This document shows positions 8,551 through 17,497 of a DNA stretch of 64,000 nt, piece by piece (position 1 is the first letter of the stretch; each line of letters opens with the position of its first letter). This DNA is from Myxococcales bacterium (GTDB lineage: Bacteria > Myxococcota_A > Polyangia > Haliangiales > Haliangiaceae). The position numbers and the translations under genes are program-made. Under the pieces are notes generated by a model. That model was not told the origin of the DNA. It did not search any database and saw only the letters and a program-made list of their open reading frames with translations. The stretch is from positions 1 to 64,000 of the forward strand of contig CANKMW010000045.1 in assembly GCA_947483555.1 (NCBI GenBank), written 5' to 3'.

Positions 8551-9834
8551 TCAGAAGCCGACGTTGGCGCCCAGCTCGAACAGCAGGTCGTCGCTGAACT
8601 TGGCGGCGCCGTCCTTGATGAGGCGGACCGCGCCGGTGAGCTTGGCGTCGTGGCCGAAGGCGTAGTAGTTGCTGCCGACCGAGATCTCCTGCTGATCCTT
8701 GGTCGCGTCGAGCTTGGCGTCGACGAGCGCGTAGCGGGCCGAGGCCTGGACCGTGGGCGTCACCATGTAGCCGGCCTGCAGGTGAAGACCGACGTGCGAC
8801 AGCTCCTGGTCCGAGAACGTCTTGATGCCGGTCTGGCTGCTCATGCCGTAGAAGCCGCCGGTGGTCGAGAAGCCGCTGGCCTTGACGACGTAGTCGAGCT
8901 CGACCTTCTGGTTGGAGCTGTCGTCGGCGTCGCGGTCGCCCTCGATCCACACGCTGGCGGCGGCGCCCCAGCGCAGCGGTCCGCCCTCGAGGTCGGCCTC
9001 GCTGTAGCCCTTGATGCCGCCGTCGTTGAGGCCGACGCGGCCGATGAACGCCGGCTTGAACTTTTTGGGCACGTTGGTGAAGGCGCCGCCGGTGATGGCG
9101 CCGGTGCTATCGACGGTGGGCACGAAGCTGGCGCCGTCGCCGCTGCCGTTGAACACGCCGACGATCCATTCGATGTCGGGCGACTTCTCGTAGTCGTTGC
9201 GGATCGCGACGCCGATGTCACGGCCGGCGCCGAACGCCTTGTCGGTGATCGAGCGGTCGGTGATCTCGAGCCGGCCGCTGGAGTTGATCTGCTGGCGCGA
9301 GAACGGGCGCTTCCACTGCCCGGCACGCAGCCACACGTTGTCCGCCAGCTTGGCGTCGACGTGGAAGTCCTTGAGGGTCACGAAGCCCTTGCCGAAGTCG
9401 GTCTGCAGCTTGTAGAGCAGGGACCGGGTGTGGATGTTGCCCTCGAACGTGAGCCGGCCGCGCCGGACCTCGAAGGCGTGCTTGTCGTCGCCGCCCTTGA
9501 CGAAGGTGCCGGCGTAGAACGGCTGCACGCGGCCGGTCAGCTTCAACGTGTACAGGCCGTCGGCGCTCTTGATGAAGAAGCCCTTGTCGTAGCCAACCTC
9601 GGCGCCGCGTTCGATGACCGGCTCGCCGATCTCCTCGGCGACCACCTCCTCGGTGGCGGCGTCGGTCGGCGTGCCCTGGTCCGGCGTGCCCTCGGCGGGT
9701 GGCTCCGAACCGCCGAGCTCGCCGGTGGCCGGATCGTCCTCGTCTTGCGGCGGCCGGGTCGGTTGGGCGCTCGCCACGGCGAGGCCCAGGAGTTGTGTCA
9801 CGACGGTAGCGATTGCGGCGCGCTTCATGGTCAT
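8551..9834 (-). CDS. Phosphate-selective porin (OprO/OprP family)
   Basis: ATG 9834 (or ATG 9828) gives 427 residues: a signal peptide cleaved near VASAQ, an acidic Pro/Glu-rich spacer to about residue 75, then a 16-strand-type barrel. Family hallmarks are the opening GFFIKSADGLYTLKLTGRVQ, RRGRLTFEGNI, and a C-terminal Phe (ELGANVGF) as expected for BAM insertion. OprP-type porins admit phosphate or polyphosphate across the outer membrane. A triple direct repeat resembling a Pho box lies 22-54 bases upstream of the start, and the pst operon is 3 kb away, which supports phosphate as substrate. Confidence 0.87.
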   Translation of the reverse strand: MTMKRAAIATVVTQLLGLAVASAQPTRPPQDEDDPATGELGGSEPPAEGTPDQGTPTDAATEEVVAEEIGEPVIERGAEVGYDKGFFIKSADGLYTLKLTGRVQPFYAGTFVKGGDDKHAFEVRRGRLTFEGNIHTRSLLYKLQTDFGKGFVTLKDFHVDAKLADNVWLRAGQWKRPFSRQQINSSGRLEITDRSITDKAFGAGRDIGVAIRNDYEKSPDIEWIVGVFNGSGDGASFVPTVDSTGAITGGAFTNVPKKFKPAFIGRVGLNDGGIKGYSEADLEGGPLRWGAAASVWIEGDRDADDSSNQKVELDYVVKASGFSTTGGFYGMSSQTGIKTFSDQELSHVGLHLQAGYMVTPTVQASARYALVDAKLDATKDQQEISVGSNYYAFGHDAKLTGAVRLIKDGAAKFSDDLLFELGANVGF

Positions 9835-9855
9835 CACGGAGACAGCGTCGTCGCA

Positions 9856-9888
9856 CCCTATGACATCTCGGTGACAGCCCGGTAACAC
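9856..9888 (-). promoter_or_regulatory. Pho box: three 11-base PhoB-type direct repeats
   Basis: Read on the minus strand, three consecutive 11-base units are GTGTTACCGGG, CTGTCACCGAG and ATGTCATAGGG. The middle and last units match the PhoB half-site CTGTCAT/C and are spaced exactly 11 bases apart, as in known Pho boxes. The array ends 22 bases before the porin ATG, so it very likely serves the porin gene. Confidence 0.72.
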
Positions 9889-9923
9889 CATCGACCGTTT
9901 CGGTTTCGGGATCCCTCTGCGGC

Positions 9924-11033
9924 TCAGTACTCGATCACCGTCCGGATCGACGTGCCGGCGTGCATCAGGTCGAATGCCTCGTTGATGCGCTCGAGCGGCA
10001 GCTTGTGCGTGATCATCCGATCGATCTCGATCTTCTTGTCCATGTACCAGTCGACCAGCCGCGGGACGTCGGTCCGGCCGCGGGCGCCGCCGAACGCGGT
10101 GCCCTTCCACACTCGCCCGGTGACGAGCTGGAACGGCCGGGTCGCGATCTCCTGGCCGGCGCCGGCGACACCGATGATCACGCTCACGCCCCAGCCGCGA
10201 TGGCAGCACTCGAGCGCCTGGCGCATCAGCGTGACGTCGCCGACGCACTCGAAGCTGTAGTCGGCGCCGCCGCCGGTGAGCTCGACCAGGTGCGCGACCA
10301 GATCGCCCGTCACCGCGCGCGGATCGACGAAGTGCGTCAGGCCGAAGCTGCGGCCCAGCTCCTCGCGCGCCGGGTTGAGGTCGACCCCGACGATCATGCC
10401 GGCGCCGGCCAGTCGCGCGCCCTGCACCACGTTCAGGCCGATGCCGCCCAGCCCGAACACCACCACGCTCGCCCCCGGCTCCACCTTGGCGGTCCAGATC
10501 ACGGCACCGATGCCGGTCGTCACCCCGCAGCCGAGGTAGCAGATCGATGCGAACGGCGCGTCCTTGCGCACCTTGGCCAGCGCGATCTCGGGCAGCACGG
10601 TGTGGTTCGAGAACGTCGAGCAGCCCATGTAGTGATGCACGGCGCGGCCGCGGTACGAGAACCGGCTCGAGCCGTCGGGCATCAGGCCCTTGCCCTGGGT
10701 GGCGCGGATCGCCGTGCACAGGTTGGTCTTGCGCGACAGGCACGACTTGCAGCCGCGGCACTCCGGTGTGTACAGCGGGATCACGTGATCGCCGGCGACC
10801 ACGCTGGTGACGCCGGCGCCGACCTCGAGCACCACGCCGGCACCTTCGTGACCGAAGACGACCGGGAACAGGCCCTCGGGGTCGGCGCCCGAGCGGGTGA
10901 ACTCGTCGGTGTGGCAGACCCCGGTGGCCTTGAGCTCGACCAGCACCTCGCCGGCGCGCGGGCCGTCGAGATCCAGCTCGTCGACCACCAGCGGCTGGCC
11001 GACCTCGAACGCGATCGCGGCGCGGGTCTTCAT
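9924..11033 (-). CDS. frmA: Class III alcohol dehydrogenase / S-(hydroxymethyl)glutathione dehydrogenase
   Basis: ATG 11033 overlaps the stop of the preceding gene (ATGA) and gives 369 residues, the usual length of the class III family. Catalytic zinc ligands are visible in GVCHTDEF and FGHEGAG, and the structural-zinc cysteines in PECRGCKSC and TNLC. The NAD-binding Rossmann motif GLGGIGL follows. The enzyme oxidises the glutathione-formaldehyde adduct with NAD+, the main bacterial route of formaldehyde detoxification. It sits last in an operon with a membrane protein and a response regulator. Confidence 0.92.
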   Translation of the reverse strand: MKTRAAIAFEVGQPLVVDELDLDGPRAGEVLVELKATGVCHTDEFTRSGADPEGLFPVVFGHEGAGVVLEVGAGVTSVVAGDHVIPLYTPECRGCKSCLSRKTNLCTAIRATQGKGLMPDGSSRFSYRGRAVHHYMGCSTFSNHTVLPEIALAKVRKDAPFASICYLGCGVTTGIGAVIWTAKVEPGASVVVFGLGGIGLNVVQGARLAGAGMIVGVDLNPAREELGRSFGLTHFVDPRAVTGDLVAHLVELTGGGADYSFECVGDVTLMRQALECCHRGWGVSVIIGVAGAGQEIATRPFQLVTGRVWKGTAFGGARGRTDVPRLVDWYMDKKIEIDRMITHKLPLERINEAFDLMHAGTSIRTVIEY

Positions 11034-12160
11034 GGCGTCACTTTCTTCTGGCCGTCGAGCTCGAAGCTCCAGTGGTTGACTCGCCAGCGGCCGAGCGGCG
11101 CCGAGACCTTGAGCGTCATCGTCGCGGCGCCGCGCCGCCCGACGGCGTGATAGTCGACGCAGTGCTGGATCTCGCCGCACGGCTCGTCGCGGGCGATCTC
11201 GAGACGGACGCCGCCGCCGAGCGTGGCGACGAGCTCCTGGAGCCGGGTGGTGTCGGCCGGCGTCCGCCCACCGCGGATGCGCGGCAGGCTCAAGGCATCG
11301 AAGGTCGGGTAGTCGGCGGCGAGCAGGGCGCCGGCGGCGGCCCTGGCGGCCGTGCGCGCCTGCTGTGGATCGGGCGCCGGGTTCAGCGCCCTGGGCGCCT
11401 CGAGCTTGAGGTTGAGCAGGCGCAGCGTCGCACCGTCCTGGGTCAGGACCACCTCGTACGCCGCCAGCCCCTTGCCGAACATCGCCTCGCCGGCGACCAG
11501 CTCTTCGACCTTGCCGTCCTTGGTCTGACGCCGCGATCCGACCGAGCCGACGATCTCGACGAACGGACCCATGACGGCGGTGAAGTCGTCGTGGAAGATC
11601 TTGAGCTCGTCGAGCTCCACGCTGGCGCGGAACTGCGGGTGCGCCGCAGCGTGGATCGTCGCCGCCGCGTCGGGCGCGTTCCAGACCGCCAGCACCGCAC
11701 GGGCCTCGGCGCTGCGGTCGATCGGCGCCAGCCCGGTGGCGTCGGGGCCAGGTGGCGTCAGCGGCGGGCCGGGCACCCGGGTGGCGATCCCCGGGCCGGC
11801 CGACCGGCCCTCGGCGCCGGCGCCGATCACCCCGAAGCCGCGCAGGATCTGCCCGCCGCCGAGCGCGACCAGCCCGCAGATGAGCGCGATCCGCGCCACC
11901 CGCTGGGCCGGCGCGGTCCGCTTGAGCAACGACAGCGCGACCAGCCCGAGCCCGGCCGCGACCGCGCCACCGCCGACCGCGACCCAGTCGCGGTACTGCG
12001 ACGCGACCACCGCGCCGTTGACGGTCCGCGACGACGACGAGCTCATCGTGATCGCGAACGGGACCAGCCCGGCGACCAGCGCCGCGATCTCGTGCCCGGC
12101 GGGGACCCGCTGCCAGCCGCCGGCCGGCGCATCGCCGCCGTGGTCGCTGTCGTCTTCCAT
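11030..12160 (-). CDS. Membrane protein of unknown function
   Basis: A 376-residue protein that starts 9 bases after the response-regulator gene ends and overlaps frmA by four bases. Three hydrophobic segments (about residues 26-42, 62-77 and 89-112) are followed by a Pro/Gly spacer. A soluble C-terminal part appears to contain two similar alpha/beta units, about 150-240 and 260-365, of the kind seen in NTF2-like or DUF-type accessory domains. I recognise no catalytic motif. The operon position suggests a link to the regulator. Confidence 0.6.
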   Translation of the reverse strand: MEDDSDHGGDAPAGGWQRVPAGHEIAALVAGLVPFAITMSSSSSRTVNGAVVASQYRDWVAVGGGAVAAGLGLVALSLLKRTAPAQRVARIALICGLVALGGGQILRGFGVIGAGAEGRSAGPGIATRVPGPPLTPPGPDATGLAPIDRSAEARAVLAVWNAPDAAATIHAAAHPQFRASVELDELKIFHDDFTAVMGPFVEIVGSVGSRRQTKDGKVEELVAGEAMFGKGLAAYEVVLTQDGATLRLLNLKLEAPRALNPAPDPQQARTAARAAAGALLAADYPTFDALSLPRIRGGRTPADTTRLQELVATLGGGVRLEIARDEPCGEIQHCVDYHAVGRRGAATMTLKVSAPLGRWRVNHWSFELDGQKKVTP

Positions 12161-12169
12161 CGCCGAACT

Positions 12170-12886
12170 CTATGTCACTTCATCGAGGAAGCGGTAGCCG
12201 CCGCCGGGCACGGTCGCGATGGAACGGCCGCTGTCGCCGAGCTTGTCGCGCAGGCGCTTGACGTGGGTGTCGACGGTCTGCGCGAGGGCGCCGTCGCCGA
12301 GGCCCCGCACGGTGTCGTCGTCGAGGCCCCAGACGTCGGACAGCAACGTGTCGCGGGTCTGGACCTCGCCCGGGCGCGACAGGAGCGTGTCGAGCAGCCG
12401 GTGCTCGAGCGCGGTCAGCGCGACCTCGCGGTCGTCGACCCAGCTTCGGCGCGTCGCGCGGTCGAGCCTGAGCCGGCCGACGCGTGACGACGCCGGCTCG
12501 GGATCCGACTGCGGGCCCCACGGCAACAGAGCGTGGATCCGCAACAGCAGCTCGCGGACGCTGTAGGGCTTGAGTACGTAGTCGTCAGCGCCGACCTCGA
12601 AGCCGAGCGTGCGATCGCGCTCGCTGCCCCGCGCGGAGCACATCACGATCGGGATGTCGCAGGTGCGTTCGTGCTCGCGCAGGCGGCGGCACACCTCGGT
12701 GCCGGGAAGATCGGGCAGCATCACGTCGAGCACGATCACGTCGGGAGTGGGATGGTCGAGCGCCCCGGCAAGTCCGGCGACCCCGGTGAGCGCCACCCGG
12801 ATCTGGTATCCGGCCCGGATCAGGTTGTACTCGAGCGTCGTCGTGAGGTCGACCTCGTCGTCGATGAGGAGGCAGAGACCGAGCAT
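12170..12886 (-). CDS. OmpR/PhoB-family response regulator
   Basis: ATG 12886 gives 238 residues: a receiver domain with the acidic pair in LLIDDEVDL, phospho-acceptor Asp in VIVLDVMLPDLPGTE, and the conserved Lys in DDYVLKPYS. A winged-helix effector domain follows, with ALTALEHRLLDTLLSRPGEV and the recognition region TVDTHVKRLRDKLG. It is a good candidate for PhoB because it diverges from the pst operon, but no histidine kinase lies in the window. The gene heads a leftward operon with a membrane protein and frmA. Confidence 0.88.
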   Translation of the reverse strand: MLGLCLLIDDEVDLTTTLEYNLIRAGYQIRVALTGVAGLAGALDHPTPDVIVLDVMLPDLPGTEVCRRLREHERTCDIPIVMCSARGSERDRTLGFEVGADDYVLKPYSVRELLLRIHALLPWGPQSDPEPASSRVGRLRLDRATRRSWVDDREVALTALEHRLLDTLLSRPGEVQTRDTLLSDVWGLDDDTVRGLGDGALAQTVDTHVKRLRDKLGDSGRSIATVPGGGYRFLDEVT

Positions 12887-12922
12887 CGAGAGGTCGCAAC
12901 ACTCGCACGGTGCACGCGTCGA

Positions 12923-12941
12923 TGTGACCGGATCGTCACCA
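12923..12941. promoter_or_regulatory. Possible operator between response regulator and pst operon
   Basis: The sequence TGTGACCGGATCGTCACCA contains GTGAC and GTCAC as an inverted repeat. It also contains GTGACC and GTCACC 11 bases apart, so it could be a weak Pho box or a dyad. It lies 37 bases upstream of the regulator start and about 75 bases upstream of the DUF47 gene, in the only space available for the divergent promoters. Confidence 0.35.
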
Positions 12942-13016
12942 TCTTGCGCCGCCGATGTTGAAATCCAGTGGCGCCGGCGGTGGCGGTGCGGGCGCCGTGT
13001 TACCAACGCGTCGCCC

Positions 13017-13643
13017 ATGCTCGAGCGTTTCTTCCCGCGCGAGACCCCGTTCTTCGACCTGTTCGAGCGTCACGCGGCCCGCATCGTCGCGGCCGCCAAG
13101 GCGTTCCTCGGCCTGGCCGAACACGGCGACAACTTCGAGGGCCGCGCGCGCGCGATCAAGGAGATCGAGCACGAGGCGGATAGCATCACGCACCAGTGCG
13201 TCGAGGCGCTGCACCGAACCTCGCGGACCCCGTTCGGGCGCGACGAGGTCTATCGGTTGATCACCCGCATGGACGATGTCGTCGACGCCATCGAGGCGGC
13301 GTCGGAGCGCTTCGTGCTCTACGACATCACGCGCACCACCCCCGAGTGCCGCGACCTCGCCAACGTGCTGGTCCGGGCCACCGAGGAGATCGCCGCGGCG
13401 CTGAACGGCCTCCGCTACGTGCGCGGCGATCGTTCGGTCCTCGAGCGCTGCATCGAGATCAACCGGCTCGAGAACGAGGGCGATGCGATCCTCCGCGCTG
13501 CGCTCGGCAAGCTGTTCCGCCACGAGAAGGACCCGATCACGCTCATCAAGTGGAAAGAGATCTACGAGCTCCTCGAGTCGGCGACCGATCGCTGCGAGGA
13601 CGTCGCCAACATCATCGAGAGCGTCATCCTTCAGAAGGTGTAG
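13017..13643 (+). CDS. DUF47 family (PhoU-like) phosphate transport accessory protein
   Basis: ATG 13017 gives 208 residues with the DUF47 pattern: FFDLFERHAARIVAAAKAF at the start, EIEHEADSITHQC, and a closing DRCEDVANIIESVILQKV. These all-helical proteins resemble PhoU, bind metal clusters through acidic repeats, and usually accompany PiT permeases. Here no PiT gene is present and the gene leads the pst operon instead, 14 bases before the PhoU fusion gene. Confidence 0.88.
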   Translation: MLERFFPRETPFFDLFERHAARIVAAAKAFLGLAEHGDNFEGRARAIKEIEHEADSITHQCVEALHRTSRTPFGRDEVYRLITRMDDVVDAIEAASERFVLYDITRTTPECRDLANVLVRATEEIAAALNGLRYVRGDRSVLERCIEINRLENEGDAILRAALGKLFRHEKDPITLIKWKEIYELLESATDRCEDVANIIESVILQKV

Positions 13644-13657
13644 CCGCCGGAGCTGAC

Positions 13658-14785
13658 ATGGCCGAGCCTCCCCAGATCCACATCCACGAGCGCGTCGAGC
13701 ACGACCTCGGCGTGATCCGCCGCCGGCTGCGCCACATGTCCGAGCTGGTGCTCAAGGCGCTCGACGACGCGATCGCGGCGATCGCCAGCCACGACCGCCG
13801 TCTCGCCTACTCGGTCGTGTTGCTCGACAACCGCATCGACATGCTCGAGCGCCACATCGATCGCCTGTGCCAGGAGTTCCTGGTCCGCCACATGCCGGTC
13901 GCCGCGCAGCTGCGCTTCATCATCGCGACCGTGAAGGTGAACGCCGAGCTCGAGCGGATCGGTGACTACGCCGAGGCGATCGCCCGCCGCGCCGTCACCC
14001 TGAGCGCGATCAAGGAGCAACCCGAGCGCGAGCGGATGTTCGAGATGGCGCGGCTGTCGTTCCAGATGCTGCGCCAGGCGGTGCGGGCCTTCCTCGATGG
14101 CGACCACGAGCTCGCCACCGGCGTGCTCGGGCTCGACAAGCAAGTCGACGTCATGAACAGCGAGATCTTTCACTCCCTCGCCCATCCGGCGGGCGCCTCG
14201 CCCGACCTGACCGTGCCGTTCGTCCTGCTCGGCGTGCTCAACCGGGTCGAGCGGGTCGCCGATCGCGCCTGCAACGTCGCCGAGGAGGCGATCTTCGCGG
14301 CCCGCGGCGAGGTCCTGCGCCATGTCCAGCGCCACGACATCCGCGTCCTGTTCCTGGACGAGGCCAACGACGTCCGCAGCCAGATGGCCGAGGCGATCGC
14401 GCGTCAGCTCGCCCCCGTCAACTTCATCTTCTCCAGCGCCGGCACCGCTCCCGCCGCGGCCCTCGACCCCGGGACGCTCCGCTTCATGGCGCTCAAGGGG
14501 ACCGACATCGCGCGCCAGCGGCCCAAGGCGCTCGCCGACGTCGGGCGGATCGAGGACTTCAACGTCGTCGTGACCCTGTCCCAGCAAGCCGAGGAGGCCT
14601 GCCCCGAGGTTCCCTACGGTGCGATGGAGCTCAACTGGGACATCGCCGATCCGTCCAAGGTGACCACCACTCCGGTGGAGATCGAGGCCGCCTACGAGGC
14701 GACCTACCGCGAGCTTCACACCAAGGTCGACGAGTTGATCGACAGCTTGCTCGGCGCCCACGCCGAGCTCGAGGAGGAACGATGA
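13658..14785 (+). CDS. phoU: PhoU fused to an ArsC/low-MW-phosphatase-like domain lacking the catalytic Cys
   Basis: ATG 13658, with GGAG just upstream, gives 375 residues. Residues about 10-215 are PhoU, with two three-helix repeats each carrying acidic motifs (ELERIGDYAEAI and NRVERVADRACNVAEEA). Residues about 228-360 match thioredoxin-coupled arsenate reductase. The phosphate-binding loop reads LDEANDVRSQMAEA, so the nucleophilic Cys is Asp234, while Arg240-Ser241 remain. The resolving region reads VVTLSQQAEEACP, with Ser at the second Cys position and the third Cys kept. The catalytic-type Asp in DIADPSK remains. The domain could still bind an oxyanion but not act as a Cys-based phosphatase or reductase. 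It overlaps pstS by four bases (ATGA). Confidence 0.88.
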   Translation: MAEPPQIHIHERVEHDLGVIRRRLRHMSELVLKALDDAIAAIASHDRRLAYSVVLLDNRIDMLERHIDRLCQEFLVRHMPVAAQLRFIIATVKVNAELERIGDYAEAIARRAVTLSAIKEQPERERMFEMARLSFQMLRQAVRAFLDGDHELATGVLGLDKQVDVMNSEIFHSLAHPAGASPDLTVPFVLLGVLNRVERVADRACNVAEEAIFAARGEVLRHVQRHDIRVLFLDEANDVRSQMAEAIARQLAPVNFIFSSAGTAPAAALDPGTLRFMALKGTDIARQRPKALADVGRIEDFNVVVTLSQQAEEACPEVPYGAMELNWDIADPSKVTTTPVEIEAAYEATYRELHTKVDELIDSLLGAHAELEEER

Positions 14786-15678
14786 CGTCCAGGGTATTGC
14801 TGATCTCGCTGTCCGCGCTGGCAGGCTGCGTCGCGCTCGCGCTCGGCGTTGGCGGCTGCGGCAAGAAGTCGCGGATGATCCAGAACAAGGGCTCCGACAC
14901 GATGATCAACCTGGCCCAGGCGCTCGCCGAGGAGTACCGGAAGGCCGCGCCCACGGTCGCGATCTCGGTGTCGGGTGGCGGCACCGGGGTCGGGATCGCG
15001 GCGCTCCAGAACGGGACCGTCGACATCGCCAACGCCAGTCGCGAGATGAAGGCGGCCGAGAAGGCGAGCACCAAGAAGAACACCGGCAAGGACCCGATCG
15101 AGCACAAGATCGCCTACGACGCGCTCGCCGTGTACACCCACAAGAACAACCCGCTGGCCAAGATCACCAAGTCGCAGCTGGCGTGCATCTACGGCGAGCA
15201 GGGCACGTGCCGCACGTGGAGCGATGTCGGCGTCGAGGTGCCGGGATGCTCCGGGCAGGAGATCGTGCGCGCCAGCCGGCAGAACAACTCCGGTACCTAT
15301 GCGTACTTCCGCGAGTGGGTGCTCGGCGAAGGCAAGGACTTCAAGCTCGGCTCGCGTGACATGCAGGGCTCGAAGGACGTCGTCGATCTGGTCGCCAACA
15401 CGCCGTGCGCGATCGGCTACAGCGGCATCGGTTACAAGACCGACGAGGTCAAGGTGGTCTGCCTGGCGGTCGGCGACACCGACCCCTGCGTCGAGCCTTC
15501 GATCGCGGCCGCGCTGAGCGGCGCGTACCCGCTGTCGCGCCCGCTGTTCATGATCACGCTCGGCGAGCCGACCGGCGAGATCGCCGGCTACCTGGCCTGG
15601 GTACGCTCCGACGTCGGCCAGGCCATCGTCGAGCGGACCGGCTACGCTCCGCTGCCGCCCGACCAGCGCCACAAGTGA
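14782..15678 (+). CDS. pstS: Phosphate ABC transporter substrate-binding lipoprotein PstS
   Basis: A 298-residue periplasmic phosphate-binding protein. ATG 14782 overlaps the PhoU stop. The signal has two possible lipobox cysteines (LAGC at 16, GGC at 26). Phosphate-contact motifs are visible: NKGSDTMINL near the start, SGGGTGVGIAAL and DIANASREMK, and later RQNNSGTYAYF. The length is slightly short for the family. Its stop overlaps the GTG start of pstC, so translation is probably coupled through the operon. Confidence 0.93.
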   Translation: MTSRVLLISLSALAGCVALALGVGGCGKKSRMIQNKGSDTMINLAQALAEEYRKAAPTVAISVSGGGTGVGIAALQNGTVDIANASREMKAAEKASTKKNTGKDPIEHKIAYDALAVYTHKNNPLAKITKSQLACIYGEQGTCRTWSDVGVEVPGCSGQEIVRASRQNNSGTYAYFREWVLGEGKDFKLGSRDMQGSKDVVDLVANTPCAIGYSGIGYKTDEVKVVCLAVGDTDPCVEPSIAAALSGAYPLSRPLFMITLGEPTGEIAGYLAWVRSDVGQAIVERTGYAPLPPDQRHK

Positions 15679-16619
15679 GCCGCGACGCCGTGGACGATCC
15701 CGGGGACAACACACGCCTGGTCGGCCGTTCGCCGGCGCGCGAACGGCTGCACCGCGCCACCGAGCTGGTCATCGAGACCGTGATCCGCGTGTGCGGGGTG
15801 AGCGCGGTCATCTTCGTCTTCGGCATCTTCTACTTCGTGTTTCGCGAGGCGGCGCCGCTGTTGTTCGGCGGCCTCGACCTCGGGCAGCTCCTGACCAGCT
15901 CGGCGTGGTACCCGGACTCGTCCAACCCCCGCTACGGCGCGTTCGCGCTGATCGCCGGGACGCTCAGCGTGACGCTGCTGGCGATGCTGATCGCGGTGCC
16001 GCTCGGGCTGGGCGCCGCGGTCTTCGTGTCCGAGTTCTGCACCGGGCGGACCAAGGAGATCCTCAAGATCGTCATCGAGCTCCTGGCCGCGATCCCGTCG
16101 GTGGTGTGGGGGTTCATCGGGCTGGTGATCCTGAACCCCGTGATCATCGATCTGTTCGACACCCCGGTCGGCCTCAACATCCTCAACGGCGCGATCCTCC
16201 TCGCGCTGATGAGCGTCCCGATCATGGTGTCGATCGGCGAGGACGCGCTCAAGGCGGTGCCCGACGCCTACCGCGAGGCGGCCGAGGCGATGGGCGCGAC
16301 CCGGTGGCAGGTCACCTGGCGGGTGCTCTTGCCGGCGGCGCGCAACGGCCTGCTCGCCGCGGTCCTGCTCGGCGTCGGCCGCGCGGTCGGTGAGACGATG
16401 GCGGTGCTGATGGCGACCGGCCACTCGGTCAACGTGCCCGACAGTCCGCTCGACTCGGTGCGCACCATCACCGCGACGATCGCCGCCGAGCTCGGCGAGA
16501 CGGCGCAGGGCTCGAACCACTACCGGGTGCTGTTCGTGCTCGGGTCGCTGCTGTTCCTGATCACGTTTCTCGTCAACCTGACTGCGGATCTGGTGATCCG
16601 CGGGGTGAAGAAGCGCTAG
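15675..16619 (+). CDS. pstC: Phosphate ABC transporter permease PstC
   Basis: GTG 15675 overlaps the pstS stop (GTGA), giving 314 residues with six hydrophobic segments. The inner-membrane coupling loop has the EAA-type motif AYREAAEAMGATRWQVTWRV. The segments GAAVFVSEF, IPSVVWGFIGL and GVGRAVGETMAVLMATG are characteristic of PstC. A long periplasmic loop follows the first membrane helix. It pairs with PstA, whose gene starts two bases after the PstC stop. Confidence 0.93.
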   Translation: MSRDAVDDPGDNTRLVGRSPARERLHRATELVIETVIRVCGVSAVIFVFGIFYFVFREAAPLLFGGLDLGQLLTSSAWYPDSSNPRYGAFALIAGTLSVTLLAMLIAVPLGLGAAVFVSEFCTGRTKEILKIVIELLAAIPSVVWGFIGLVILNPVIIDLFDTPVGLNILNGAILLALMSVPIMVSIGEDALKAVPDAYREAAEAMGATRWQVTWRVLLPAARNGLLAAVLLGVGRAVGETMAVLMATGHSVNVPDSPLDSVRTITATIAAELGETAQGSNHYRVLFVLGSLLFLITFLVNLTADLVIRGVKKR

Positions 16620-16621
16620 CG

Positions 16622-17497
16622 ATGGGCGTCTTCGCCACCTCACCCGAGTCGCGGCGCCGCCATCGCAGCCAGCAGGTGGCGTTCGCGGTGCTGCTCGCGA
16701 TGACGGTGCTGCTGGTCCTCCCGGTGCTGGCGATCCTCGGCATGCTGGTGTGGCGCGGCGCCCCCGCGCTGTCGCTCGAGTTCCTGTTCACCGCGCCGGT
16801 CCGCGGCATGACCGCGGGCGGCATCTGGCCCGCCATCGTCGGCACGATGTGGCTGGTCGGGGTGTCGCTCGCGATCTCGGCCCCGATCGGCGTGCTCGCC
16901 GCGGTGTACCTGAACGAGTACGCGCGCGACTCGTGGGTCACCCGCGTCATCCACCTCGCCATCGTCAACCTGGCCGGGGTGCCGTCGATCGTGCACGCGC
17001 TGTTCGGGGTCGGCGCCTTCGTCCTCTTCTTCCGGTTCGGCACCAGCATCCTGTCCGCGTCGCTGACGCTCGCGATCATGACGCTGCCGGTGATCATCGC
17101 CAGCACCAAGGAGGCGCTGGCGGCGGTACCGATGACGTTCCGCGAGGCGTGCTGGAACGTCGGCGCCTCGCGCTGGCAGACGATCTGGCACGTCGTCCTG
17201 CCCAACTCGATCGCCGGCATCCTGACCGGCATCATCCTCCAGGTCTCGCGCGCGGCCGGCGAGACCGCCCCGATCCTCTTCACCGGCGCCGCGGTGTTCG
17301 TCCCGTTTCTGCCCCAGTCCGTCAACGACCAGTGCATGGCGCTGTCGATGCACCTGTTCACGATCTCGACCCAGGTCCAGAGCGTCCCGCAGTCGATCAC
17401 CTATGGCACCGCGCTGGTGCTGGTGTTGCTGGTGGTGCTGGTCAACGGCGTCTCGATCGTGATCCGGTCGCGGATCCGGAGACGGCGCAAGTGGTAG
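16622..17497 (+). CDS. pstA: Phosphate ABC transporter permease PstA
   Basis: A 291-residue permease with about six membrane helices. PstA features include PIGVLAAVYLNEYA, the segment NLAGVPSIVHALFGVG, the coupling loop TFREACWNVGASRWQTIW, and SRAAGETAPILFTG. It overlaps the GTG start of the first pstB gene by seven bases, part of the continuous overlap chain that runs from phoU to the second pstB. Confidence 0.93.
   Translation: MGVFATSPESRRRHRSQQVAFAVLLAMTVLLVLPVLAILGMLVWRGAPALSLEFLFTAPVRGMTAGGIWPAIVGTMWLVGVSLAISAPIGVLAAVYLNEYARDSWVTRVIHLAIVNLAGVPSIVHALFGVGAFVLFFRFGTSILSASLTLAIMTLPVIIASTKEALAAVPMTFREACWNVGASRWQTIWHVVLPNSIAGILTGIILQVSRAAGETAPILFTGAAVFVPFLPQSVNDQCMALSMHLFTISTQVQSVPQSITYGTALVLVLLVVLVNGVSIVIRSRIRRRRKW

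Noticed and set aside
9835..10761. Long N-terminal extension of the porin frame
   Set aside because: It lies in a shadow frame of frmA and would place the Pho box inside the gene. The signal peptide begins at 9834.
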